64,000 bases of DNA from Paenibacillus sp. Root52. GTDB taxonomy: Bacteria; Bacillota; Bacilli; Paenibacillales; Paenibacillaceae. Both the position numbers and the translations under genes were made by a program. The notes beneath the pieces were generated by a model. The model saw only the letters and a list, made by a program, of their open reading frames with translations, did no database searches and was not told the origin of the DNA. Location: positions 497,086 to 561,085 of the forward strand of contig NZ_LMFO01000012.1 in NCBI RefSeq assembly GCF_001426865.1, in the 5' to 3' direction. Shown here one piece after another: positions 9,718-17,634 of this stretch (position 1 is the stretch's first letter; each line of letters begins with the position of its first letter).

Positions 9718-9801
9718 AAGGATCCGGAACAACACATCTGAGAACTTATTAATGATAGGTGTCATTCCGCGACACGATCCACATAAATGAACTTATCTTG
9801 A

Positions 9802-9837
9802 CCCAGTAGACTATTCCAGTTTACTGGGCTTTATTTT
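9802..9837 (+). terminator. Terminator of spo0A
   Basis: CCCAGTAGACT (9802-9812) pairs with AGTTTACTGGG (9818-9828) with one mismatch and is followed by CTTTATTTTTAT. Confidence 0.8.
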
Positions 9838-10092
9838 TATTGGTGAAAATGGATGAGACAAATGGAAGATCAGGGTATATAGAAGTATGCGTTTTCTCAG
9901 TAGAGATAAAATGATGATTATTCAGTTTTGGCGTAGGATGGATTTATTATGCGAGCAAAGAGGAACATAAGATACTTTAAAATGAAAATAGAGGTAAGTC
10001 TCCTCAAGACCTCAAGACCTCAAGACTGAACTCAGATTTAATTTCAAACTTTACGTTAAATTGATTCTTTTTGTAGGTGAAGGTGGTACGAT
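9838..10092. other. Intergenic region before the GGDEF gene, with an 8-bp tandem repeat
   Basis: No ORF. It contains three exact tandem copies of CTCAAGAC (10003-10026) followed by TGAACTCAG. No promoter was confidently identified. Confidence 0.5.
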
Positions 10093-10140
10093 ATGACTAC
10101 ATATTTTTATAACATTATAGGCATACCGGAGTATATTTGA
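10093..10140 (+). CDS. Possible 15-codon leader peptide coupled to the GGDEF gene
   Basis: ATG at 10093 follows AGGTGG (10081-10086) by six bases and encodes a short hydrophobic peptide (MTTYFYNIIGIPEYI). Its TGA at 10138-10140 overlaps the TTG start codon of the next gene, the pattern of translational coupling. It is only inferred from spacing and overlap; it could equally be untranslated leader. Confidence 0.35.
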   Translation: MTTYFYNIIGIPEYI

Positions 10141-11159
10141 TTTATAGAAGTTTCCGATTCTACATAAAGAGCGATGAGAAGAAGGTGAACGGTATATTTA
10201 CACATATAGGCGACATCGCAGAAAGTATTCCTGTAATTACGTCTGACACGAAATGTGAAGCTGTATATCGTCTTTTTAGATCCAATCCGAATCTGGAAGG
10301 TGTATCCATTGTAGGAGCAGAAGGTATGCCGTCGTTATTAATGCGGGCCCGTTTTTTTCAACAGATTGGCACGCAATATGGATATAACTTGTACATGGGG
10401 CGTCCTGTAGAACTTGTGATGAACAATAGCCCGCTCGTGGTTGACTATATGGAACAGATCACGGACGTTAGTTTTCAAGCTATGAATCGCTCTGAGGAAG
10501 AACTGTACGATCTTGTGCTGATTACATCCAAGGGAGCTTTGAGCGGGGCGATTAGCATTCGTCGTTTGTTATTAGCCGTTGCTGATGTTAGAGCCGAGAT
10601 GGCAAGCTTTATGAATCCGTTAACGGGTCTTCCTGGCAACCGAATTATTGATGATCGTTTATGCCAATCCTATCTGCTGGAGCGCTTTAGCGTGCTTTAT
10701 CTCGATCTAGACTATTTCAAATCATATAATGACAGCTATGGTTTCAAAATGGGGGATGCGCTTATACAAGCAACCGCTGATTTATTACGTGAGTATTTTA
10801 CTGTGCCGGAGGCATTTTTAGGTCATATCGGCGGTGATGATTTTATTGTCATCCTGAATCACCATGACTATCTGAAAGACTGCGAGGAAGTTGTTGCAGG
10901 TTTTGAAAAGCTCAAAAGAGAGTTCTATAGCAGCCAAGACCTAGAAAATAATCACGTTGTAGGGGCAGGACGCTCTGGGTTACACGGACAAATTCCACTC
11001 GTTTCTCTATCTATAGCCGTAGTTACGAATCGTTCCAAAAGCTTTGCTCATATTGATGAAGTTATTCATGAAGCTACACGGATTAAGAAGATTTGTAAAT
11101 CGACGATAGGCAGCATCATCTGTGACAATGAAGAAACGGTGAGAAATCTTAACTCATAA
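10137..11159 (+). CDS. GGDEF domain protein with N-terminal CBS-like region (putative diguanylate cyclase)
   Basis: The last 180 residues form a GGDEF domain: DPLTGLPGN-like segment NPLTGLPGN at 160-168, metal-binding LYLDLDYFK, and the active-site motif GGDDF at 232-236, which is compatible with cyclic di-GMP synthesis. No RxxD inhibitory site stands before the motif, so product inhibition at that site is unlikely. Residues 20-150 resemble a degenerate CBS pair and presumably sense a ligand. There is no membrane helix. TTG 10137 follows CGGAG by five bases. It is a single gene between spo0A and a divergent coiled-coil protein. Confidence 0.82.
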   Translation: MIYRSFRFYIKSDEKKVNGIFTHIGDIAESIPVITSDTKCEAVYRLFRSNPNLEGVSIVGAEGMPSLLMRARFFQQIGTQYGYNLYMGRPVELVMNNSPLVVDYMEQITDVSFQAMNRSEEELYDLVLITSKGALSGAISIRRLLLAVADVRAEMASFMNPLTGLPGNRIIDDRLCQSYLLERFSVLYLDLDYFKSYNDSYGFKMGDALIQATADLLREYFTVPEAFLGHIGGDDFIVILNHHDYLKDCEEVVAGFEKLKREFYSSQDLENNHVVGAGRSGLHGQIPLVSLSIAVVTNRSKSFAHIDEVIHEATRIKKICKSTIGSIICDNEETVRNLNS

Positions 11160-11187
11160 TGTGAAGTGTGCTTTCCTTAAAAACGAT

Positions 11188-11237
11188 AAGAACCGTTACC
11201 TGATGATCAGAATCTCGATCGGTAACGGTTATTCTTG
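11188..11237 (+). terminator. Terminator-like inverted repeat after the GGDEF gene
   Basis: AACCGTTACC (11191-11200) pairs exactly with GGTAACGGTT (11221-11230) across a 20-base loop. The flanking AAG and ATTCTT extend the stem. The T run is short, so termination strength is uncertain. Confidence 0.6.
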
Positions 11238-11344
11238 TGTATATATAAACTATGTCATTGGACTGTCGTTCTTATGTAGTTCGTGACTGTAGTAAAGTTT
11301 AGGAATTATGATGTACCTTTTTAGTAAGTTATTAGTCAATCCTT

Positions 11345-12148
11345 TTAGATGCGGACATCAATAGGCGTGTAGGATTGAACGGTTGCACTATCCTTTAATG
11401 TCTGAGTGCTAGATCCTTGGTCTTGTGGAAGAGACGAATCTTGCGCTGACTTAGAAGTTTCTCCCGTTTGTTTGTCTTCAACAGTGTGCTCTTCGGATGC
11501 AGAAGTAGAAGGAACCGTTGTTGATTTCTGACTTGATGGCTGATGGATGTCCTTAATTAGTTCCCCGAGCTTCTGATCTACTTTATGAATTTGGGACTGA
11601 ATTTCTTGCACAGCCTCACGTTTCTTCTGAAAAACGGTACGTTCCGCATTAGCGAGCATATCTGATTTTCCTGTATCATTCTCCGCATTAATCTCCAAGA
11701 CCAGCCGATCGAATTTGGTTTCGCCTTCAATCGTTTGAATGGAGCTGTTCATCCGTTCGCGCATCCCAACTAATTTCCCTAGCTGATCATAGGTTTGACT
11801 ATTCTTGATTAGGTGATCCATGTAAGGAAGCTGATTCTCCTCATCTGGTTTATTGTTTTGCTGCTGCTGGGTGTTTTCAGGTTGTCTAGACTTATTCTTC
11901 TCCTGTAATTCCTCTGCCTTAATCTGGGCAATCTGACTGTCAACCTGGGCGATAGAGCTGGTTAAGGATTTAACTCGTTCCGCTTTTGTTTTGGTATCAA
12001 GCTCATCATTAGCTCTAATTTTCTGTAAATCTTCATTTAATTTGGTCTTTCGTTGCATCAGTGCTTGAATTTCTTTATCCCGATTGGACTGCATGTGGCT
12101 AGGATTAAAACTGTTATTGGATTTGGATGCAGGCGATATTGAACTCAT
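11345..12148 (-). CDS. Hypothetical coiled-coil protein, possibly FlxA-like
   Basis: 267 residues, polar and glutamine/serine rich. Residues about 22-85 and 125-200 are predicted by eye to be long coiled coils (heptad-like K/E/L spacing, e.g. KLNEDLQKIRANDELDTKTK). A low-complexity linker (QPENTQQQQNNKPDEE) and a Ser/Thr/Gln-rich tail ending in PIDVRI surround them. There is no signal peptide or membrane segment. The helical segments recall FlxA-like proteins, but that is weak. The start ATG has GGAGAGA just upstream. It is convergent with the GGDEF gene and divergent from the Fur-boxed fusion gene. Confidence 0.7.
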   Translation of the reverse strand: MSSISPASKSNNSFNPSHMQSNRDKEIQALMQRKTKLNEDLQKIRANDELDTKTKAERVKSLTSSIAQVDSQIAQIKAEELQEKNKSRQPENTQQQQNNKPDEENQLPYMDHLIKNSQTYDQLGKLVGMRERMNSSIQTIEGETKFDRLVLEINAENDTGKSDMLANAERTVFQKKREAVQEIQSQIHKVDQKLGELIKDIHQPSSQKSTTVPSTSASEEHTVEDKQTGETSKSAQDSSLPQDQGSSTQTLKDSATVQSYTPIDVRI

Positions 12149-12279
12149 CGTCTTCTCTCCTTATTCGTTATTTTTTAGACTTAATTACATATATCGGATG
12201 TTATGTGAAGGAAGTGAATATCATATTTGAGATATAGCTTGTATACATAACAAGGTATTGCATCTATACGCATTTTAAA

Positions 12280-12294
12280 TGATAATGGTTATCA
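12280..12294 (+). promoter_or_regulatory. Fur box before the AraC-lipoprotein fusion
   Basis: TGATAATGGTTATCA is a 7-1-7 inverted repeat that closely matches the Bacillus Fur consensus TGATAATNATTATCA. It lies about 45 bases before the ATG at 12341, so the gene is expected to be derepressed under iron limitation. Confidence 0.8.
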
Positions 12295-12340
12295 ATGAAA
12301 GATAGAGAGATCATAACGCAGGTGGATTGGAGAGTCACAG

Positions 12341-14317
12341 ATGCATTTGAATGAACAAATAAAACAGTGGAATCAAGCGGCTGTGAAGATTCTCGATATT
12401 CGCAGGGTGATACTCAAGGCCGGAGAAGAGGTGGAACCCTATGATTTGCCGGCAAACGGATTTATGTACGCTACTCGTGGCTCTGCATGGATTGTAGTAG
12501 ACGGGCAAGAGCATGAAGTGAATTCATTTTATATGCTCCATGCAGCCAAAGGTTCTCGTCTTCAACTTCAGGTGAGAGAGGAATTTGAATATGTGCTTCT
12601 CTTCTATCGAGCATTTCTAGCGTTCCCCAATATTCGAAACACGGGGCGTTGGGAGCAGAGATGGTCTTCTCCTTTTGCCCAGCAATATGCATTTATCCCC
12701 CAAGCACCGCTTAGTTTAATGAAGCATTTGGATCATTTGGAGAAGGCATGGTTTCAGCCGGGGAATATTGAGAGGTTATTTGTAAAAAGCCTATTTTATC
12801 AATTTATCCATGAATTGATGCATCAGTTGTCCGCAGAAAAGAGCTCAGTGACGATATCAGATCCGGTGCAGCACACGCTCCGTTATCTTCATGACAACTA
12901 CAGGGAACAAGTGACATTGGATGATCTGGCTGAACGCTTCAATTATAGTTCTCGTCATTTATCGATGCAGTTTAAACAGAAAACGGGTTCAAGTCCGATT
13001 GACTATTTAATTCAGATCAGACTGGCTGAGGCTCGCAGAATGCTAATCAAATCTAATGTGACACTTAGAGAAATTGCAGTAGAAGTGGGATATACGGATG
13101 TTTATTATTTTAGTAGATTGTTCAAAAAACATGTTGGTATCTCCCCAATTCGCTATCAGCAAAGGGTACGTCAGCAAGAGATTATAGAGGATCGTCCATT
13201 AGAGTCCTCCGAATCGTCCATTGGCTGGAAATGGAAGCGAGGATATATTGGTTATGAGAATCATTATCAATATATAGACGGAGGGTCTACACCGATGAGA
13301 AGAAAGAAAACAACATCAGGTATATTTTTAGTCGCCTTGTTAAGCTTAACCATGCTGTTAGCTGCATGTGGGGCGGGTTCAGCCACGCCAATGGCAAGTG
13401 AGAGTACGGGAGCGAGCTCCAATAATAACAATACAACAGTAGCTGCAACATCAGAGCCGGGCAATCAGGTGAACACGGATAGTGGAACCCGCACTGTGTC
13501 TACGGTTAAAGGTGATGTTGTTGTACCAGCTAATCCTAAAAGAGTCGTTGTACTCTATCTTCAGGGAGATGTAGTGGCACTGGGGATTAAACCGATTGCT
13601 ACATCAGATGTATATGATGGGGCTGCATACAAAAACGAACTCGAAGGTGTTAACTCGTTGGGTACCTGGTTTGAACCTAATCCTGAAGCAGTCATCGATC
13701 TTGATCCAGATCTGATTATTGTTCCTTCGGAGGAGACATATGATCTATTAAAAGATATTGCGCCTACAGTGTATATTCCCTATGAGAAATTAACTACTGA
13801 AGAGAGACTCTTGAATATCGCGACTATATTTGGCAAAGAACAAGAAGCCGAGAAATTGCTTTCCGATCTGAACAGCAAAGTTGACGAAAGTAAGAAAATA
13901 CTGGCAAATGCAGGTATCCTAGATAAAACAGTTTCCATTGTAGAAGGTGGATTCAAAGGCATGGTCATCGTAGAAAGCAAGCAATTTGGCCGAGGCTCGC
14001 AAGCAGTTTATGAGTACCTGGGGATGAAAGCGCCTGAGGTTGTTCAACAGAAGATCGAAGTGGTTTCGGATGCTGCTGGCTCTACCGTATCCATGGAGGT
14101 TCTCCCTGAATACGTAGGAGATTACCTGTTTCGCTCCACATATGAGGGAATGGACAATTTGTCAGATAATCCAATCTGGAGTAGTATCCCAGCAGTCAAA
14201 GAAGGACGGCTAATAGAAATTGATTTCGATTTCTTTTATTATTCAGATGTATATTCCATCAACAAGCAACTTGATTTCGTTGTTGAACACTTACTGGATG
14301 CACCGAAAGTGAAGTAA
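12341..14317 (+). CDS. AraC-type regulator fused in frame to a siderophore-binding lipoprotein
   Basis: 658 residues. Residues 1-165 are an AraC-type ligand region. Residues about 167-277 form two helix-turn-helices (VTLDDLAERFNYSSRHLS and REIAVEVGYTDVYYFSRLFKKHVG). After a 40-residue linker comes a second start, Met319, leading a complete lipoprotein signal with lipobox LLAAC at Cys343. A low-complexity Ser/Asn/Thr spacer and a FeuA/FepB-like periplasmic-binding domain (ANPKRVVVLYLQGDVVALGIKP) follow. B. subtilis Btr joins AraC and such a domain but without a signal peptide. No transporter permease genes are adjacent. The product may be one membrane-tethered sensor-regulator or two proteins made from one frame. 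Confidence 0.85.
   Translation: MHLNEQIKQWNQAAVKILDIRRVILKAGEEVEPYDLPANGFMYATRGSAWIVVDGQEHEVNSFYMLHAAKGSRLQLQVREEFEYVLLFYRAFLAFPNIRNTGRWEQRWSSPFAQQYAFIPQAPLSLMKHLDHLEKAWFQPGNIERLFVKSLFYQFIHELMHQLSAEKSSVTISDPVQHTLRYLHDNYREQVTLDDLAERFNYSSRHLSMQFKQKTGSSPIDYLIQIRLAEARRMLIKSNVTLREIAVEVGYTDVYYFSRLFKKHVGISPIRYQQRVRQQEIIEDRPLESSESSIGWKWKRGYIGYENHYQYIDGGSTPMRRKKTTSGIFLVALLSLTMLLAACGAGSATPMASESTGASSNNNNTTVAATSEPGNQVNTDSGTRTVSTVKGDVVVPANPKRVVVLYLQGDVVALGIKPIATSDVYDGAAYKNELEGVNSLGTWFEPNPEAVIDLDPDLIIVPSEETYDLLKDIAPTVYIPYEKLTTEERLLNIATIFGKEQEAEKLLSDLNSKVDESKKILANAGILDKTVSIVEGGFKGMVIVESKQFGRGSQAVYEYLGMKAPEVVQQKIEVVSDAAGSTVSMEVLPEYVGDYLFRSTYEGMDNLSDNPIWSSIPAVKEGRLIEIDFDFFYYSDVYSINKQLDFVVEHLLDAPKVK
13280..13297 (+). 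promoter_or_regulatory. Internal ribosome binding site and start codon inside the fusion gene
   Basis: GGAGGG (13280-13285) stands nine bases before an in-frame ATG at 13295-13297. That ATG begins MRRKKTTSGIFLVALLSL, a textbook lipoprotein signal peptide. It would let the binding protein be made alone from the same message. Confidence 0.6.
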
Positions 14318-14413
14318 ATAGAGTAGGATGAGATAAATATCATCTTTGTACAAAAAATGTTTGTTAATTATCCATTGTATTTTGATAAGTTTCCCATTAC
14401 ACTAGGTATTGAA

Positions 14414-14434
14414 TGATAATGAGAATCGATATCA
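14414..14434 (+). promoter_or_regulatory. Fur box before the ferredoxin-NADP reductase gene
   Basis: TGATAATGAGAATCGATATCA contains two overlapping Fur-like half-site pairs (TGATAAT with ATATCA, and GATAATGAGAATC). It precedes the ATG at 14476 by about 40 bases and indicates iron repression. Confidence 0.65.
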
Positions 14435-14475
14435 AATGGTCGCGTGTTATGGATCGAAATAACGGAGGTAACGTA

Positions 14476-15513
14476 ATGGACCAACCATTGGAATTGTATG
14501 ATGTAACAATTATTGGCGGAGGCCCAGCCGGGATGTACTCTGCATTTTATAGCGGTATGCGTGATATGAAGACCAAATTAATTGAGGCTCGGGATCAGCT
14601 TGGAGGACGCATGTTGTTTTATCCTGAGAAGATGATCTGGGATGTGGGCGGTGTTACACCTACATTATGTGCTGATCTGATTAAGCAGTTGGAACAACAG
14701 GCTAGAACATTTGAGCCAACCCTGGTGTTTGAGCAACAGATTGAAGGATTCGAGCGTCAGCCAGATGGAACTATTATATTGACTTCCTCCACAGGGGAAA
14801 AGCATTGGACTAGAACCGTCATCATGGCCATTGGTTATGGTATCTACAAGATGGCTAAGCTTGAGATTGAAGGTGCTGATCGATTTGAGGTGACCAACCT
14901 TCATTATACCGTACAGGAGTTGGAACCTTTCCGTGGTAAAAAGGTATTAATCTCTGGCGGGGGAGATTCCGCTGTCGATTGGGCAAACGAGCTTGAACCA
15001 CTGGCTGAACAGGTGACCGTCGTGCATCGTCGTGAGCGGTTTGGTGGGTTGGAGCGTAACGTCCTGCGTATGAAGGAATCTTCGGTGGATGTGCGTACCC
15101 CGTATGCTGTGGAAACATTGCATAGTACGAATGGTGAAGTTATTGAGCAAGTAACCATTTCTCACATTGAATCTGGTGAAAGTGAATTGCTCGATGTGGA
15201 TGCCATTATTGTTAACCACGGTATGAAGAGTGATTTTGGTCCTATCCGTGATTGGGGCTTAGATCTTGGTGAATGGCATGTGAGCGTATCCGAGAAGTTA
15301 CATACGAATATTCCCGGAGTGTTTGCGGCAGGGGATTTTGTAAACTATGGCAGTAAGCTGCATCTCATTGCAGGTACGTTTACGGACGCAGCACTTGCGG
15401 TAAATAGTGCGAAGCTGTATATGGATCCAGAGGCTGATAAAGTAGCTTATGTATCTTCCCATAACAGCAGATTTAAAGAGAAAAACAAAGCTCTTGGCGT
15501 TACAGAAGAGTAA
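14476..15513 (+). CDS. Iron-regulated ferredoxin/flavodoxin-NADP+ reductase (YcgT/YumC type)
   Basis: A thioredoxin-reductase-like flavoprotein without the redox CxxC. FAD-binding GGGPAG is at residues 14-19, NADPH-binding [14 protein letters not shown] is mid-protein, and the FAD-closing [22 protein letters not shown] is near the end. At 345 residues it matches the YumC family. It transfers electrons between NADPH and ferredoxin or flavodoxin. ATG 14476 follows GGAGGT. The Fur box and the siderophore-protein neighbour suggest that this paralogue supports reductive iron release, as inferred for B. subtilis YcgT. Confidence 0.88.
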   Translation: MDQPLELYDVTIIGGGPAGMYSAFYSGMRDMKTKLIEARDQLGGRMLFYPEKMIWDVGGVTPTLCADLIKQLEQQARTFEPTLVFEQQIEGFERQPDGTIILTSSTGEKHWTRTVIMAIGYGIYKMAKLEIEGADRFEVTNLHYTVQELEPFRGKKVLISGGGDSAVDWANELEPLAEQVTVVHRRERFGGLERNVLRMKESSVDVRTPYAVETLHSTNGEVIEQVTISHIESGESELLDVDAIIVNHGMKSDFGPIRDWGLDLGEWHVSVSEKLHTNIPGVFAAGDFVNYGSKLHLIAGTFTDAALAVNSAKLYMDPEADKVAYVSSHNSRFKEKNKALGVTEE

Positions 15514-15562
15514 ATGGATTGGATCGAATATGTGGATTTGGACTAAATAAGTATTCAAAAAG

Positions 15563-15598
15563 GAAGCGGCTTTGGGATAACCCAGAGCTGCTTTTTTT
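15563..15598 (+). terminator. Terminator of the ferredoxin-NADP reductase gene
   Basis: AAGCGGCTTTGGG pairs with CCCAGAGCTGCTT (two G-T wobbles) around ATAA, then seven Ts. Confidence 0.85.
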
Positions 15599-15740
15599 AC
15601 ATGGGAATTGTATGAATCTCCCTAATCTGTACATTCTATATAAGCAGTCTAATTGATCGGTTATGCTCCACTGTCTATAATAGGCTTAGAGAGCATAACA
15701 GCTTGATAAACCAACTCAATCATTGTGGAGGCAGACATTA

Positions 15741-16385
15741 ATGAAGAATGTGTTTCGACGTGCATCCACCCAGATCGTACAGTGGTTTAACTTATTAAGG
15801 AAAAAGAAAATAAAAGGCTCCGTTATTTATTTGGCGTTAGCAGGTGCATTGCATCGATTGTTGGTGGAACGGAGACGTGAACGTACCGCTGCAAGACGAC
15901 TGCAGCAGGATCGGCCGATTGCTGATATACGTGAGATTAAGCTGGAACCAGGAGACATCGTATATACGCCGAGCTCAGAGTCCACATATTATGCAGGGCA
16001 TATGGGTATTATTGGGCTCGACGGTAAGATCTATCATGTGCATCCTTATGGACCTGTATTTGCAGATACGATGGAGTGGTATCTAAATCGGTTTTATGCA
16101 GGGGATCGTTTTATTGTTTTTCGTTCTCGGATGAATATGGCAGGTCTAAGAGCCGCAGAATGGGTGCAAGAGTATTATCCACAAGTCAAACTGTATCGTT
16201 TACAGACGAATCTGCGTAGCATTGAACGCAATTACTGCTCCAAATTTATATATCAGGCTTATCAGTTTACATCTGGCCTTGATCTATGGGGGAGAAAGTT
16301 CAAACGATTGAACATGGGGTATATCTATCCTTTTCGTATTGAAAGGTCATCTGCACTTGAAGTACTAGGTACGTATTATAAATAA
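15741..16385 (+). CDS. YiiX/YebB-like NlpC/P60-superfamily hydrolase
   Basis: About 214 residues. The core has the permuted papain-like signature of YiiX/LRAT-type proteins. GDIVYTPSSES is followed by AGHMGIIG with the candidate catalytic histidine, then by a YHVHPYG segment. The candidate nucleophile is the cysteine in RNYCSKFIYQAY. A basic N-terminus with a weakly hydrophobic stretch (GSVIYLALAGALHRLL) may tether it to the membrane. The substrate is unknown; relatives act on peptidoglycan or acyl chains. ATG 15741 follows GGAGG by nine bases. Confidence 0.75.
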   Translation: MKNVFRRASTQIVQWFNLLRKKKIKGSVIYLALAGALHRLLVERRRERTAARRLQQDRPIADIREIKLEPGDIVYTPSSESTYYAGHMGIIGLDGKIYHVHPYGPVFADTMEWYLNRFYAGDRFIVFRSRMNMAGLRAAEWVQEYYPQVKLYRLQTNLRSIERNYCSKFIYQAYQFTSGLDLWGRKFKRLNMGYIYPFRIERSSALEVLGTYYK

Positions 16386-16393
16386 AGTAACAT

Positions 16394-16453
16394 AACCGAC
16401 GCAGCTTTTCTTTTTGATGTTAAGAGAAGAGACATGTTTTGTCGGTTTTTTTT
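16394..16453 (+). terminator. Terminator after the YiiX-like gene
   Basis: AACCGAC (16394-16400) pairs with GTCGGTT (16441-16447) and is followed by an uninterrupted T run. The interior contains a second weak stem (CTTTTCTTT with AAGAGAAGAG). Confidence 0.7.
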
Positions 16454-16675
16454 ATATGTATAGCGATAATAAAAACAGGAAATATAATAAAAACGTCGAA
16501 TAGTTTATGAGATAGCCATGCACAACTTGGTTACGTATACATAAGAGCATAATTGCACAGCCTCAAGAAACAATTCGGAAGAAGTAGACATTAAGGAAGA
16601 GTAAGAGAGATGGAGTGATTTGGCTTTTTATGCAGATCCAGATAGTCTCAAAACGCAGTAAAATGATTGAATTAA
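16454..16675. other. Intergenic stretch without recognised features
   Basis: AT-rich sequence between the YiiX-like gene terminator and the small zinc-ribbon frame. Short ATG frames at 16630 and 16663 end at 16728 without resembling any protein. Nothing else was recognised. Confidence 0.4.
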
Positions 16676-16702
16676 ACTACCCAAGTAGAGAGGAGGTACT
16701 TC

Positions 16703-16825
16703 TGCTCGCTGTGCCAGAAAAAGGTTAAAATTATTGTTTTTTATGAAGACCCACAGGGAAAAGTTGCAGGTGTATGCAGTTCCTGTAAAACGGCTGCTGA
16801 TTGTAAGGAAATGGTTCCCATTTAA
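16703..16825 (+). pseudogene. Small zinc-ribbon protein frame lacking a usable start codon
   Basis: The frame encodes about 40 residues beginning CSLCQKKVKIIVFYEDPQG and containing a second pair, CSSC, plus a later Cys; this is a treble-clef or zinc-ribbon pattern and looks like real protein. It is open back to a stop at 16673-16675, but that stretch has no ATG, GTG or TTG. AGAGGAGG at 16689-16696 is an excellent ribosome binding site for it. The only near-start is CTG at 16709, which would lose the first cysteine. Removing one base near 16702 would join it to the ATG frame at 16663. It is either frameshifted or uses a non-canonical start. Confidence 0.4.
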
Positions 16826-16830
16826 TTCAA

Positions 16831-16877
16831 AAAGATGCGCTAAGGAAATAACATTACTTTGATTTATGCGCGTTTTT
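16831..16877 (+). terminator. Weak terminator-like hairpin after the zinc-ribbon frame
   Basis: GCGC at about 16837-16840 with TAA can pair with TTATGCGC at 16864-16871, and GTTTTTG follows. The loop is long and the stem imperfect. Confidence 0.35.
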
Positions 16878-16914
16878 GTAGTACATTAGCAAATGTATTC
16901 GAAGGAGGATTCTA

Positions 16915-17391
16915 ATGTACTCAGGTAGACAAGACGATACTTTATACATCATGACCTACACCTTAAACAGCGGTATCAAGGGTACGGTTCCACTGTCTAA
17001 CAAGCAAATTATTGAGTGGCTGGATTGCTACAGAAATGAGAAGCGCTTCGTGACTGAGATCGGCAAAGAGTTCTTTGGATTAAACGCTGGTCTTGTGGCA
17101 GACTTTAAGGTTCAGAATCATTTATCCGATTATCAACAGACGATTATGCCTACACAGCAACAGGATAACCTGGAACGCTTGTCCAGTGCTTATAAATCAA
17201 CCGAATTATTGATGAAGATTGATTGCAAATGTGGCACGGCTTACGTGACAGAATCTCCTTACAAGCGTACGAAGTGGTATTGCACGAAGTGTAAAGAGAT
17301 TGTATTTCTGGATGCCAAAAAAGGAATGGTGGAAACGTCTCGAGGTGACGCTTACTACATGACCAACAAATATTTTGTCTCTCGCGATTAG
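16915..17391 (+). CDS. Hypothetical protein with C-terminal zinc ribbon
   Basis: 158 residues. The N-terminal 90 residues contain LSNKQIIEWLDCYRNEKRFVTEIGKEFFG and appear helical. Near residue 104 begins a four-cysteine ribbon, CKCG then CTKC about 20 residues later, likely binding zinc. No membrane segment is present, and no known family was recognised. GAAGGAGG stands directly before ATG 16915, and a strong terminator follows, so it is a well-expressed single gene. The zinc-ribbon frame just upstream makes a functional pairing conceivable but unproven. Confidence 0.7.
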   Translation: MYSGRQDDTLYIMTYTLNSGIKGTVPLSNKQIIEWLDCYRNEKRFVTEIGKEFFGLNAGLVADFKVQNHLSDYQQTIMPTQQQDNLERLSSAYKSTELLMKIDCKCGTAYVTESPYKRTKWYCTKCKEIVFLDAKKGMVETSRGDAYYMTNKYFVSRD

Positions 17392-17409
17392 CGAGATTCA
17401 TCTGTGGAA

Positions 17410-17437
17410 GCATCGCCAGTGCGCGGTGCTTTTTTTT
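17410..17437 (+). terminator. Terminator after the zinc-ribbon hypothetical gene
   Basis: GCATCGC pairs with GCGGTGC around CAGTGC (one wobble), followed by eight Ts. Confidence 0.8.
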
Positions 17438-17544
17438 GTTCTGCTACACGTGAAATTGGGAGGATAATTGGGCAGTTCGGTAGAGGGTAATTGGATGGAG
17501 TTGAATCAGGATTGCTTAAGAAAATATAATGAAGTAAATAGTAG

Positions 17545-17566
17545 AAAAAAAAGCCCCTAAGGGCTT
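17545..17566 (-). terminator. Terminator of tdk
   Basis: On the minus strand AAGCCC-TTAG-GGGCTT forms the stem and is followed by a run of eight Ts (A run at 17545-17552 on the plus strand). Confidence 0.8.
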
Positions 17567-17634
17567 TGGGAATATATTAGGTTTCAGGAGTAGCAGAACT
17601 CGCTGTTAAAAAACCTATATAAATGCAATGGATC

